Source of the DNA: an uncultured Ruminococcus sp.
Lineage (GTDB): Bacteria > Bacillota > Clostridia > Lachnospirales > Lachnospiraceae
DNA: 41,830 nucleotides
Direction of reading: 5' to 3'
Assembly: GCA_900541505.1 (NCBI GenBank)
Contig: UQKK01000029.1
Coordinates: 1-41,830, forward strand
Shown: positions 17,410 through 25,031 of the stretch, piece after piece
How the letters are laid out: every line of letters starts with the position of its first letter
Position numbering within the stretch: position 1 is the stretch's first letter
The notes under the pieces: model-generated
Told to the model about the DNA's origin: nothing
Databases searched by the model: none
Seen by the model: the letters and a program-made list of their open reading frames with translations, nothing else
Position numbers and translations under genes: made by a program

Positions 17410-17931
17410 ATGAACGAACAGGATATTTCCAATGCGGTAAGAGCCGTACTGGAGCAGATGAATGAGACAAGTCCCCATCACACGGCAGAACATGTCTGTA
17501 AATGTAAGAAACACAGGATGACCCTGAATCTTGCCAATGCCCTCATCGAGAGGGTGAAGGCGTACGCGAAGGAGATGGGTGTGAATGTGGTAATCGCAGT
17601 ATCAGACAAGGCGGGGAGACCGGTTGCCGTACAGTGTATGGACGACGCCTACATAGCAAGTTTTGACATTGCGCTGAACAAGACATTTACTTCAGCAAGC
17701 CTCAAGATGTCCACGGAGCAGTTAAGCCATCTGGCGCAGCCGGGACAATCCTTGTACGGAATCCAGTATACCAACGGAGGTAAGATTGTTATCTTCGGCG
17801 GGGGAGAACCGTTGGAGGCAGAGGGAAAGATAATAGGAGCCCTCGGTGTGAGCGGCGGGTCCGCAGAAGAGGACACCAGGATAGCCGCTTACGGAAGAGA
17901 AATTTTTAAGGAGGTATTAGCGTGTCAGTAA
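17410..17931 (+). CDS. GlcG/HbpS-family protein with N-terminal encapsulation peptide
   Basis: A 173-residue protein. Residues 2-18 (NEQDISNAVRAVLEQMN) form an encapsulation-type amphipathic helix; a linker with HHTAEHVCKCKKH follows; from about 38 on lies a GlcG/HbpS (DUF336) domain, also known as the C-terminal domain of PduO, with VVIAVSDKAGRPVAVQCMDDA and GALGVSGGSAEEDTRIA. The domain binds haem or corrinoid-like ligands in some relatives, but its job in B12-independent microcompartments is unknown. ATG 17410 has GAGGA five bases upstream. The 3' end overlaps the PduP gene by 10 bases, so the two are translationally linked. Confidence 0.85.
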   Translation: MNEQDISNAVRAVLEQMNETSPHHTAEHVCKCKKHRMTLNLANALIERVKAYAKEMGVNVVIAVSDKAGRPVAVQCMDDAYIASFDIALNKTFTSASLKMSTEQLSHLAQPGQSLYGIQYTNGGKIVIFGGGEPLEAEGKIIGALGVSGGSAEEDTRIAAYGREIFKEVLACQ

Positions 17932-19310
17932 ATGAGCAGATGGTTCAGGACATTGTGCAGGAAGTGCTGGCGAAGATGCAGATTGCGGCAGATGTGTCAG
18001 GGAACAGAGGCGTGTTCTCCGATATGAACGAAGCAATCGCTGCCGCACAGAAATCGCAGAAGATTGTAGCCAGAATGTCTCTGGACCACAGAGAGAAAGT
18101 TATCTCCAACATCCGTAAAAAAATCAAAGAGAACGCGGAAATATTTGCGCGTATGGGTGTAGAGGAGACTGGCATGGGAAATGTCGGACATAAGATTTTG
18201 AAACATCAGCTGGTTGCCGAGAAGACACCGGGAACAGAGGATATCACGACCACAGCGTGGTCCGGGGACAGAGGTCTGACTCTTATCGAGATGGGACCCT
18301 TTGGAGTCATCGGAGCCATCACACCGTGTACGAATCCCAGTGAGACAGTGCTCTGCAACACAATTGGGATGTTCGCGGGCGGAAACACCGTGGTATTCAA
18401 CCCACATCCGGCTGCCATCAAGACATCCATTTATGCTGTCAACCTTTTAAATGAGGCTTCAGTAGAGGCGGGCGGACCGGACAACATCGCTTGTACCGTA
18501 GAACACCCCACACTGGAGACAAGCAACATCATGATGAAACACAAAGCCATCCAGCTCATTGCGGCGACCGGGGGACCGGGAGTTGTGACAGCGGTTCTCT
18601 CCTCCGGGAGAAGAGGAATCGGAGCGGGAGCGGGCAACCCGCCGGCGCTGGTGGATGAGACAGCAGATATCCGCAAGGCGGCGGAGGACATCGTAAACGG
18701 ATGTACCTTTGACAACAACCTGCCCTGTATCGCGGAGAAAGAAATCGTGGCAGTGGACTCCATCGCTGACGAGTTGATGAACTATATGATAGAGGAACAG
18801 GGATGCTACCGCATCACCAAGGAACAGCAGGACGCTCTGACAGCCGTTGTCTTGAAGGACGGACGCCTGAACAGGAAATGCGTGGGGCGCGATGCCAAGA
18901 CACTTTTGGGTATGATTGGTGTGACTGTTCCGGACAATATCCGCTGTATCACATTCGAGGGACCAAAGGAACATCCGCTGATTGCCACAGAGCTTATGAT
19001 GCCGATTCTCGGCATGGTAAGGGCGAAGGATTTCGATGACGCGGTAGAGCAGGCAGTGTGGCTGGAACACGGCAACCGCCATTCCGCTCATATCCATTCC
19101 AAGAATGTGGATAACATCACCAAGTATGCGAAAGCCATCGATACCGCCATTCTCGTGAAGAACGGTCCGTCCTACGCGGCGATTGGATTCGGCGGAGAAG
19201 GATTCTGCACCTTCACCATCGCCAGCAGGACAGGCGAGGGGCTTACGAGTGCAAGCTCCTTCACAAAGAGAAGACGCTGTGTCATGACAGACAGTTTATG
19301 TATTCGATAG
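17922..19310 (+). CDS. pduP: CoA-acylating propionaldehyde dehydrogenase PduP
   Basis: A 462-residue aldehyde dehydrogenase of the PduP/EutE family, converting propionaldehyde, NAD+ and CoA into propionyl-CoA. Residues 4-20 (NEQMVQDIVQEVLAKMQ) are the N-terminal encapsulation peptide. The catalytic cysteine is Cys269 in FDNNLPCIAEKE; GGPGVV and the following SSGRRGIGAGAGNPPALVD are conserved coenzyme-binding stretches. The start is GTG 17922, 8 bases after an AAGGAGG site and inside the end of the previous gene. Its product feeds PduL, and the NADH feeds the alcohol dehydrogenases, closing the redox cycle in the lumen. Confidence 0.94.
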   Translation: MSVNEQMVQDIVQEVLAKMQIAADVSGNRGVFSDMNEAIAAAQKSQKIVARMSLDHREKVISNIRKKIKENAEIFARMGVEETGMGNVGHKILKHQLVAEKTPGTEDITTTAWSGDRGLTLIEMGPFGVIGAITPCTNPSETVLCNTIGMFAGGNTVVFNPHPAAIKTSIYAVNLLNEASVEAGGPDNIACTVEHPTLETSNIMMKHKAIQLIAATGGPGVVTAVLSSGRRGIGAGAGNPPALVDETADIRKAAEDIVNGCTFDNNLPCIAEKEIVAVDSIADELMNYMIEEQGCYRITKEQQDALTAVVLKDGRLNRKCVGRDAKTLLGMIGVTVPDNIRCITFEGPKEHPLIATELMMPILGMVRAKDFDDAVEQAVWLEHGNRHSAHIHSKNVDNITKYAKAIDTAILVKNGPSYAAIGFGGEGFCTFTIASRTGEGLTSASSFTKRRRCVMTDSLCIR

Positions 19311-19325
19311 AGGAGGACGAAGACC

Positions 19326-20537
19326 ATGGAAATGAACAGTGCAAATGTAGAAGCGGTTGTAAAACAGGTACTGGAGAGTATGCTGGAAAAACCAATCCCT
19401 TCCGCACAGACATCATCCGCAGGAAGCCAGGCGATTCCCAAGACCGCACACGTTGCGATGCTGACATCCCTGGAGCACTACGACATCAAAGAATTTCCGA
19501 TGCCGGAAGTGGGAGACGGTGACATCCTGGTAAAGGTAGAGGGATGCGGTATCTGCGGAACAGACGCACATGAATTTAAGAGAGACCCGTTCGGACTGAT
19601 TCCGGTAGCGCTCGGACACGAGGGAACCGGCGAGATTGTCAAGATGGGTAAGAATGTAAAAGCAGACAGCGCGGGCAAACCGCTGAAGGTGGGCGATAAA
19701 GTCGTTACCTGCATGATTTTCAAGGATGACCCGGAAATTACCATGTTCGATTTGAACAAACAGAATGTAGGCGGGGCTGACGTATACGGGCTGCTTCCGG
19801 ATGATGATATCCACTTAAACGGATGGTTCTCAGACTACATACTGGTCCGCGAGGGTTCCACTATCTTCAATGTAAGTGACCTGGATTTGAAATCCCGTAT
19901 ACTCATCGAGCCATGCGCGGTACTCGTACACGCGGTGGAGAGAGCAAAGACCACAGGAATCTTAAGATTCAACAGCAGAGTGGTTGTACAGGGATGTGGA
20001 CCGATTGGCTTGATTTGTATCGCAGTTTTGCGTACAATGGGTATTGAGAACATCGTTGCGGTAGACGGTGAGCAGAAACGTCTGGACTTCGCAAAGAAGA
20101 TGGGCGCGGAGAAGAGCGTAAACTTCAAAGACTACCAGGGTATTGATGCTCTGGCACAGGGCGTGAAGGACGCGTTCGGCGGATATGCGGCAGACTTCGC
20201 ATTCCAGTGTACCGGTTCACCGGTGGCACACGCCAACATCTATAAATTTATCAGAAACGGCGGCGGCTTATGCGAGCTCGGCTTCTTCATCAACGGAGGA
20301 GACGCGACCATCAACCCGCACTTTGACCTCTGCTCCAAGGAAATCACACTGGTCGGCTCCTGGGTATACACTCTGAGAGATTACGCGACAACCTTCGATT
20401 TCCTGAAGAGAGCAAAAGCAATCGGGCTTCCGATGGATGACCTCATCACACATGAGTTCCCGCTGGAGCAGATTAACGAAGCTCACCAGACAAACCTGGC
20501 GATGAAGGGCTTAAAGATAGCGATTATCAATAAATAA
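19326..20537 (+). CDS. Zinc-type alcohol dehydrogenase with N-terminal encapsulation peptide
   Basis: A 403-residue medium-chain dehydrogenase. Residues 3-20 (MNSANVEAVVKQVLESML) are an encapsulation helix followed by a loose linker to about 40. The catalytic zinc site is GICGTDAHEF (Cys77, His82) with GHEGTGEI (His98, Glu99); the four-cysteine structural zinc loop is absent. VVVQGCGPIGLICIAVLRTMG is the Rossmann turn, and the Asp after VAV favours NAD(H). In this pathway it could reduce lactaldehyde to 1,2-propanediol or propionaldehyde to 1-propanol. A second, iron-type dehydrogenase ends the operon. ATG 19326 follows GAGGAGG. Confidence 0.9.
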   Translation: MEMNSANVEAVVKQVLESMLEKPIPSAQTSSAGSQAIPKTAHVAMLTSLEHYDIKEFPMPEVGDGDILVKVEGCGICGTDAHEFKRDPFGLIPVALGHEGTGEIVKMGKNVKADSAGKPLKVGDKVVTCMIFKDDPEITMFDLNKQNVGGADVYGLLPDDDIHLNGWFSDYILVREGSTIFNVSDLDLKSRILIEPCAVLVHAVERAKTTGILRFNSRVVVQGCGPIGLICIAVLRTMGIENIVAVDGEQKRLDFAKKMGAEKSVNFKDYQGIDALAQGVKDAFGGYAADFAFQCTGSPVAHANIYKFIRNGGGLCELGFFINGGDATINPHFDLCSKEITLVGSWVYTLRDYATTFDFLKRAKAIGLPMDDLITHEFPLEQINEAHQTNLAMKGLKIAIINK

Positions 20538-20566
20538 TTAAGCCAATCCCAAAAAGGAGAAGAGTT

Positions 20567-20920
20567 ATGGGAGAAGCAGTAGGCATGTTGGAGGTGTTCG
20601 GATTGGCGACGGCGTTCGCGGCGGCAGACGCAGGCTGCAAAGCCGGAAATGTCCGTCTGGAGACCTTTGATAAGAACAAACCGGCAAACGCAGATGAGCT
20701 GCCTGTACCGCTGATTGTGATGATTAAATTCCGCGGCAGCGTATCCGACGTGGAGGCGGCCTTAGGCGCGGCCAAGAGAAAGGCGGAGGAGCTGGCGGGA
20801 ATCGTGGCGGAATATGAGATTGCGAGACCGACAGAGGATACAGAGAAGATGCTCAAACTCAGCGGGCTGGATAAAGGAAAACCACACTTTATAAACAAAG
20901 AAGAGATTGAAGAAATTTAG
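20567..20920 (+). CDS. BMC-H shell protein with an extended pore loop
   Basis: A 117-residue single-BMC-domain protein (AVGMLEVFGLATAFAAADAGCKAGNVRL... is the BMC fold opening). Where PduA-type proteins have the short KIGSG pore loop, this one has a longer proline- and acid-rich loop, FDKNKPANADELPVP (34-48), so its central pore should be different or closed. About 20 residues with KEEIEEI extend the C-terminus. It is the first of four consecutive BMC-H genes and starts with AAAGGAG upstream of ATG 20567. It is probably a minor shell component with a specialised pore or an interaction tail. Confidence 0.87.
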   Translation: MGEAVGMLEVFGLATAFAAADAGCKAGNVRLETFDKNKPANADELPVPLIVMIKFRGSVSDVEAALGAAKRKAEELAGIVAEYEIARPTEDTEKMLKLSGLDKGKPHFINKEEIEEI

Positions 20921-20933
20921 GAGGAATTGAAAA

Positions 20934-21215
20934 ATGGCAATGACACAGTTAGCATTAGGAATGGTTGAGACAAGAGGACTTACAGCAGCAATCGAGGCTG
21001 CAGACGCAATGACAAAGGCAGCAGAGGTAACACTGGTAGGAACAGAGAAAATCGGTTCCGGACTGGTAACAGTTATGGTACGCGGTGATGTCGGAGCAGT
21101 AAAGGCTGCTGTTGAGACAGGAGCAGACGCAGCGGGAAGACTTGGCGAGCTGGTAGCTACACACGTAATCCCAAGACCGCACAACGATGTGGAGAAGATT
21201 CTTCCTACTGTATAG
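20934..21215 (+). CDS. Major BMC-H shell protein (PduA/PduJ-like)
   Basis: A 93-residue canonical hexameric shell protein. ALGMVETRGLTAAIEAADAM starts the BMC domain; the pore loop is KIGSG (39-43), identical to PduA, whose pore passes propanediol and excludes aldehyde. The C-terminal HVIPRPHNDVEKILP is the conserved edge region. Nearly the same sequence recurs in the C-terminal part of the gene at 21554, indicating duplication. RBS AGGAGG lies 8 bases before the ATG. Likely the most abundant facet protein. Confidence 0.93.
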   Translation: MAMTQLALGMVETRGLTAAIEAADAMTKAAEVTLVGTEKIGSGLVTVMVRGDVGAVKAAVETGADAAGRLGELVATHVIPRPHNDVEKILPTV

Positions 21216-21256
21216 GAAAACCGGATATCTGCGAGTGAATGTAAAGGAGCAGTCTC

Positions 21257-21541
21257 ATGGGAAAGGCGTATGGATTTTTTGAAATCCCCAGTGTAACCGC
21301 AGCAGTGGTTGCCATAGATATCATGTGCAAGACAGCGGACGTTGAGCTTGTCACATGGGAGAAAAAATTAGGCGGAAGACTTGTCACGATTATCGTTCGG
21401 GGAGATGTGTCCGCAGTCACGCAGGCCATTGAAACTGCCGCAGCAAATGGAATCAAGGAACCTGCCTGCTATGTGGTAATCCCCAGTCCTCACGAGGAAA
21501 TCTTAAAGATTATCGCAAAGAGCGTGAACAGGGTAAGTTAG
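21257..21541 (+). CDS. BMC-H shell protein, divergent pore
   Basis: A 94-residue single-domain BMC-H protein (AYGFFEIPSVTAAVVAIDIMC). The pore loop reads KKLGGR (36-41) rather than KIGSG, placing Arg and two Gly at the hexamer centre. The edge HEEILKIIAKS replaces the usual EKILP. It lies 41 bases after the PduA-like gene with AAAGGAG before ATG 21257. It probably forms hexamers with a pore of different charge; the transported species is unknown. Confidence 0.88.
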   Translation: MGKAYGFFEIPSVTAAVVAIDIMCKTADVELVTWEKKLGGRLVTIIVRGDVSAVTQAIETAAANGIKEPACYVVIPSPHEEILKIIAKSVNRVS

Positions 21542-21553
21542 GAGGCAGTTATC

Positions 21554-22069
21554 ATGGCAGAGGAAAAGAAGACGCAGGCGGCAAAGAGCACAGGCTCTGC
21601 GAAGAAGGCGGCTGACACGGAGAAAACCCCGGCGGCGAAGAAGGCAGCCGGCACAGAGAAAGCCGCAGCCGCTAAGAAGTCAACAAAGACGACAACAGCC
21701 AAGGCGCCGTCCAAGACCGTCAGGAGAGTGAAACAGGCGGCGCAGCAGGTGGAACAAGTACAACCAACAATTCAAAAGGAGGAACGAAGAATGTCACAGG
21801 AAGCATTAGGTATGGTGGAAACAAGAGGTTTGGTAGCATCTATTGAAGCAGCAGATACCATGTTAAAAGCTGCAAATGTCGTACTGGTAGGAACAGAGAA
21901 AATTGGTTCCGGACTGGTAACAGTTATGGTTCGCGGAGATGTCGGAGCAGTGAAATCCGCAGTGGAATCAGGAGCTGAGGCTGCAGGAAGACTGGGAGAA
22001 CTGGTAGCTACACACGTAATCCCGAGACCGCACACAGACGTAGAGAAAATTCTTCCGGCAATCAAATAA
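21554..22069 (+). CDS. BMC-H shell protein with lysine/alanine-rich N-terminal tail (long form)
   Basis: 171 residues. Residues 1-79 are a highly basic, low-complexity tail built from AAKK/TEKA/KSTKTT words, resembling histone H1-like or AlgP-like tails, ending QPTIQKEERR. Residues 80-171 are a PduA-like BMC-H domain with the KIGSG pore. A strong AGGAGGA lies 7 bases before the codon of Met80, so the short form may also be made from 21791. The tail has no counterpart in PduA/PduJ; it would project from the shell face and could bind anionic partners such as RNA, DNA or acidic cargo. Starts 12 bases after the previous shell gene. Confidence 0.85.
   Translation: MAEEKKTQAAKSTGSAKKAADTEKTPAAKKAAGTEKAAAAKKSTKTTTAKAPSKTVRRVKQAAQQVEQVQPTIQKEERRMSQEALGMVETRGLVASIEAADTMLKAANVVLVGTEKIGSGLVTVMVRGDVGAVKSAVESGAEAAGRLGELVATHVIPRPHTDVEKILPAIK
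21791..22069 (+). CDS. Probable internal start: short BMC-H form (PduA-like)
   Basis: The in-frame ATG 21791 (Met80 of the long form) is preceded by AGGAGGA at 21777-21783, a better site than that of most genes here. The resulting 92-residue product, MSQEALGMVETRG..., is a complete PduA-like shell protein with pore KIGSG, closely matching the 20934 gene. Nested in-frame products are known for PduB/PduB' in propanediol microcompartments. Whether both forms are made is inferred only. Confidence 0.6.
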   Translation: MSQEALGMVETRGLVASIEAADTMLKAANVVLVGTEKIGSGLVTVMVRGDVGAVKSAVESGAEAAGRLGELVATHVIPRPHTDVEKILPAIK

Positions 22070-22111
22070 TCATATTGCTTGACAGGATATTTGCGGGGGT
22101 GGCTGCAAGGC

Positions 22112-22147
22112 GGGGGTGTATAAGCTCTGTTTTGCGGAAGCCCCCCC
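22112..22147 (+). other. G/C-rich stem-loop between shell genes and pduL
   Basis: GGGGG (22112-22116) can pair with part of the C7 run (22141-22147) around a loop of about 24 bases; another G5 run lies at 22095-22099 and could compete for the same C run. No T run follows, so it is not an ordinary terminator. It may be a processing or stabilising structure that sets different mRNA levels for shell and downstream genes. Confidence 0.35.
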
Positions 22148-22175
22148 TGTGAATACTCAAAGAGGAGAATGAGTC

Positions 22176-22823
22176 ATGGATAATAGTAACGTAGCACTTA
22201 TCACAAAATTGGTTTTAGAGGCGGTAGAGAAACAGAAATCATCCGATGACTGTGGATTTCTCGTGCCGATTGGAGTGTCCGCGAGACATATCCATCTGAC
22301 ACAGGAACATGTGGAGACACTGTTCGGGGAAGGATACCACCTGACAAAGAGAAAAGAACTGATGGGCGGACAGTTTGCGTCCAACGAGACAGTCACCATC
22401 GTGGGACTGAAACTCCGTGCGATAGAGAACGTGAGAATCTTAGGACCGGTAAGGAGCAAATCCCAGGTTGAGATTTCCGCGACAGACGCTATCCGCCTCG
22501 GTGTGAAGGCACCTATCCGGGAGTCCGGGAATCTATCAGGGAGCGCGGCAATCGCCGTGGTCGGACCGAAAGGTGCGATATATCTGAACGAAGGCTGCAT
22601 CATCGCCAAGAGACACATTCACATGTCTCCGAAGGATGCGATGGCAGCAGGAGTACATGACGGGGATGTCGTATCCGTGAAGGCGGACAACGAGAGAGGC
22701 ACCGTATTCAATCATGTACAAATCCGTGTGGATGACAGCTTCACTCTGGAGATGCATATCGATACAGATGAGGCAAATGCAGCGAAAATTGCGACCGGGG
22801 ATACGGTGAAGATTATCAAGTAG
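22176..22823 (+). CDS. pduL: Phosphate propanoyltransferase PduL
   Basis: A 215-residue PduL-type phosphotransacylase converting propionyl-CoA and phosphate into propionyl phosphate and free CoA, which lets CoA recycle inside the shell. The N-terminal helix NSNVALITKLVLEAVEKQ (3-20) is the encapsulation peptide. The two zinc-binding motifs are SARHIHLT (His38, His40) and KRHIHMS (His147, His149), in the expected tandem beta-barrel arrangement. ATG 22176 follows AGAGGAG. No propionate kinase gene is present in the window, so ATP formation presumably uses a kinase encoded elsewhere. Confidence 0.95.
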   Translation: MDNSNVALITKLVLEAVEKQKSSDDCGFLVPIGVSARHIHLTQEHVETLFGEGYHLTKRKELMGGQFASNETVTIVGLKLRAIENVRILGPVRSKSQVEISATDAIRLGVKAPIRESGNLSGSAAIAVVGPKGAIYLNEGCIIAKRHIHMSPKDAMAAGVHDGDVVSVKADNERGTVFNHVQIRVDDSFTLEMHIDTDEANAAKIATGDTVKIIK

Positions 22824-22848
22824 ACGACGCTCGCAACAGGAGGAAGAC

Positions 22849-23115
22849 ATGCTGGTAGGAAAAGTGGTAGGAAGTGTTGTTTCAACACGGAAATGTGAAA
22901 ATTTAGTCGGCAATAAATTTATGATTGTGGATGTTTTGGAGCATATGCAGTCCGGTGCAAAGCAGCTCATTGCGATTGATAAGATTGGCGCAGGAATAGG
23001 TGAGTTTGTGCTGGTAGCGCAGGGCAGCGCGGCGCGGATTGGAAGCGGCATGCCTGACGCACCTGTCGATGCGGCAATCGTTGGAATTATTGACGATGGA
23101 ACAGGACTGGAGTAG
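22849..23115 (+). CDS. eutN: Microcompartment vertex protein, EutN/CcmL family (BMC-P)
   Basis: An 88-residue pentameric vertex protein. LVGKVVGSVVSTRKCENLVGNKFMIV at the start, LIAIDKIGAGIGEFVLVAQGSAAR in the middle and DAAIVGIID near the end are the family hallmarks. Pentamers cap the vertices of the polyhedral shell. The start is ATG 22849 with AGGAGGA upstream. Its last codons overlap the ribosome site of the next gene (pduS). Confidence 0.94.
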   Translation: MLVGKVVGSVVSTRKCENLVGNKFMIVDVLEHMQSGAKQLIAIDKIGAGIGEFVLVAQGSAARIGSGMPDAPVDAAIVGIIDDGTGLE

Positions 23116-23122
23116 TGAAATT

Positions 23123-24466
23123 ATGGATATGAAAGAATTAAGCAACATATTGCAGCAAAATGGTATTGTTGGTGCAGGTGGTGCAGGCTTTCCGACCTAT
23201 GCGAAGTTAGATGAACGCGCTGAGACGATTATCTTAAACTGCGCAGAATGTGAACCACTACTGAGATTACATAGACAGCTGCTGGAGAAATACGCGCAGG
23301 AAATCGTAGACACTTTCCATATGATTGGGGAGGCTGTCGGCGCTAAGGAAGTCATCATTGGTATCAAGAAAGCATATAAGAAGACCATCATGGCACTGGA
23401 AGCGGTTATCGGAGCGTATCCGGAAGTACGGCTGGGACTGCTGGATGAAGTCTATCCGGCAGGAGATGAAGTGGTTTTAATCTATGAGGTGACAGGCAAG
23501 GTTGTAAGACCGGGCGGACTTCCCATAGAGAGCGGTGTGGCAGTATTTAACGTAGAGACTGTATACAACGTTTACAGAGCGCTCAATGAGAAGACCCCTG
23601 TGGAGGATAAGCTGGTGTCCGTTGTGGCAGAAGTGGAACATCCTGTGACGGTGCGCGTGCCAATCGGAACGCCGCTGGATGAGGTCGTTGCACTGGCAGG
23701 CAAGGTGACGACAAAGAATCCCGTGTACTTTGTGGGAGGTCCTATGATGGGAAATATCGGGACCGGCGCGCAGCCGGTGACGAAGACCACAAACGCGGTT
23801 TTAGTGCTCCCGGAAGACCACTACATCATTCAGAAAAAGTTAAAGAAAAATTCAATCGATATGAAGCGCGCGGCGGCATGCTGCTGTCAGTGTTCCATGT
23901 GTACGGATTTATGTCCGAGACACCTTCTGGGACATCCTATTGAACCGAATAAATTCATGCTGGCAGCGACCTGCAAGGATGTACAGGAACCGAACATTTT
24001 CCTCAATACGATGTTCTGCTCCTCCTGCGGCGTCTGTGAGCTGTACTCCTGCTTCCAGGGACTCTCACCGAGAAGTCTGATGGCAGAATATAAGGCAGGG
24101 CTTCGGGCAAATGGTATCCGTCCGCCGCAGGTAGAGGCAAAACCTGTAGGTCCGGAGAGAGAATACCGCAAAGTCCCGATGGAGAGACTGATGGCAAGGC
24201 TGGATTTGACAAAGTACAATAAAGAGGCGCCTCTGGATGAGTCCGAGATAGCGGTAAAGAGAGTCCGCATTTTATTGAGCCAGCATATCGGCGCTCCTGC
24301 TTCAGCAATCGTCAAAGCAGGGGATAAGGTAACAAAGGGACAGATGATTGCTGAGCCGGGCAAGGGATTGAGCGTAGGAATCCACGCTTCCGTGAACGGT
24401 ACAGTGACAGAAGTGAATGAGAAATATATAACGATAGAAACTGAGGAAGGACGTGCAGGTAAATGA
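23123..24466 (+). CDS. pduS: RnfC-like electron-transfer protein PduS
   Basis: A 447-residue flavin/iron-sulfur protein. VGAGGAGFPTYAKL near the N-terminus is the RnfC/NuoF-like NADH-flavin motif. Two 4Fe-4S motifs follow: CCQCSMCTDLCP (about 254-266) and CSSCGVCELYSC (about 299-310). The C-terminus has a sandwich-hybrid domain (VKAGDKVTKGQM...). In B12-type systems PduS reduces cobalamin; here there is no B12 enzyme, so it more likely passes electrons across the shell through PduT or to the radical-SAM activase. ATG 23123 follows GGAG; the open stretch from 23039 overlaps the vertex gene and is rejected. Its stop overlaps the pduT start (ATGA). Confidence 0.92.
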   Translation: MDMKELSNILQQNGIVGAGGAGFPTYAKLDERAETIILNCAECEPLLRLHRQLLEKYAQEIVDTFHMIGEAVGAKEVIIGIKKAYKKTIMALEAVIGAYPEVRLGLLDEVYPAGDEVVLIYEVTGKVVRPGGLPIESGVAVFNVETVYNVYRALNEKTPVEDKLVSVVAEVEHPVTVRVPIGTPLDEVVALAGKVTTKNPVYFVGGPMMGNIGTGAQPVTKTTNAVLVLPEDHYIIQKKLKKNSIDMKRAAACCCQCSMCTDLCPRHLLGHPIEPNKFMLAATCKDVQEPNIFLNTMFCSSCGVCELYSCFQGLSPRSLMAEYKAGLRANGIRPPQVEAKPVGPEREYRKVPMERLMARLDLTKYNKEAPLDESEIAVKRVRILLSQHIGAPASAIVKAGDKVTKGQMIAEPGKGLSVGIHASVNGTVTEVNEKYITIETEEGRAGK

Positions 24467-25011
24467 GTAAGGCAATTGGAATGGTAGAATATAAGACTGT
24501 TTCAGCAGGTATTACGGCAGTTGACGCCATGGTGAAGACCTCTGAAGTCAGCATCATCGAAGCACAGACAGTATGTCCGGGTAAATATATCGCAATCATT
24601 TCAGGTGACTTAAGCGCTGTAAAAGCGGCTGTTGACAATGCAAAGACTCTGCATGGCCTGCATCTGATTGACAGTTTTGTACTCGGTAATCCACATGAGT
24701 CCATTTTCCCTGCAATCTATGGCGCTGCTAACATTGAAAATGTTTCCGCGCTTGGGATTTTGGAGACCTATGATGCTACTTCCATCATCGTGGCGGCGGA
24801 TGAGGCAGCGAAGACAGCAATCGTGGATTTGATTGAATTGAGAATCGCCAGAGGTATGTGCGGGAAATCCTATCTCATGCTGACAGGCGAAGTTGCGGCA
24901 GTCGAGGCGGCGATTGAGAGAGCGAAGGAGTCCATAGCAGACAGAGGTATGTTCCTCGATTCTTCTGTTATCGCTCATCCGGATGCTCAGATACGCGACG
25001 CTATATTGTAA
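24463..25011 (+). CDS. pduT: Tandem-domain shell protein PduT (BMC-T) with iron-sulfur pore
   Basis: 182 residues made of two BMC domains (1-90 and 95-182), forming pseudohexameric trimers. The first domain has EAQTVCPGKY with Cys38; in PduT-type proteins three such cysteines bind a 4Fe-4S cluster in the trimer pore. It is the only tandem shell protein of the locus and is coupled by a 4-base overlap to pduS, fitting an electron conduit across the shell between PduS and the cytosol. Confidence 0.93.
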   Translation: MSKAIGMVEYKTVSAGITAVDAMVKTSEVSIIEAQTVCPGKYIAIISGDLSAVKAAVDNAKTLHGLHLIDSFVLGNPHESIFPAIYGAANIENVSALGILETYDATSIIVAADEAAKTAIVDLIELRIARGMCGKSYLMLTGEVAAVEAAIERAKESIADRGMFLDSSVIAHPDAQIRDAIL

Positions 25012-25031
25012 AAATACCGGGAGGCAGTGCG

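Noticed and set aside
22079..22084. TTGACA as a -35 box of a promoter for pduL
   Set aside because: No -10 box at 16-18 bases; the nearest TATAAG is about 30 bases away.
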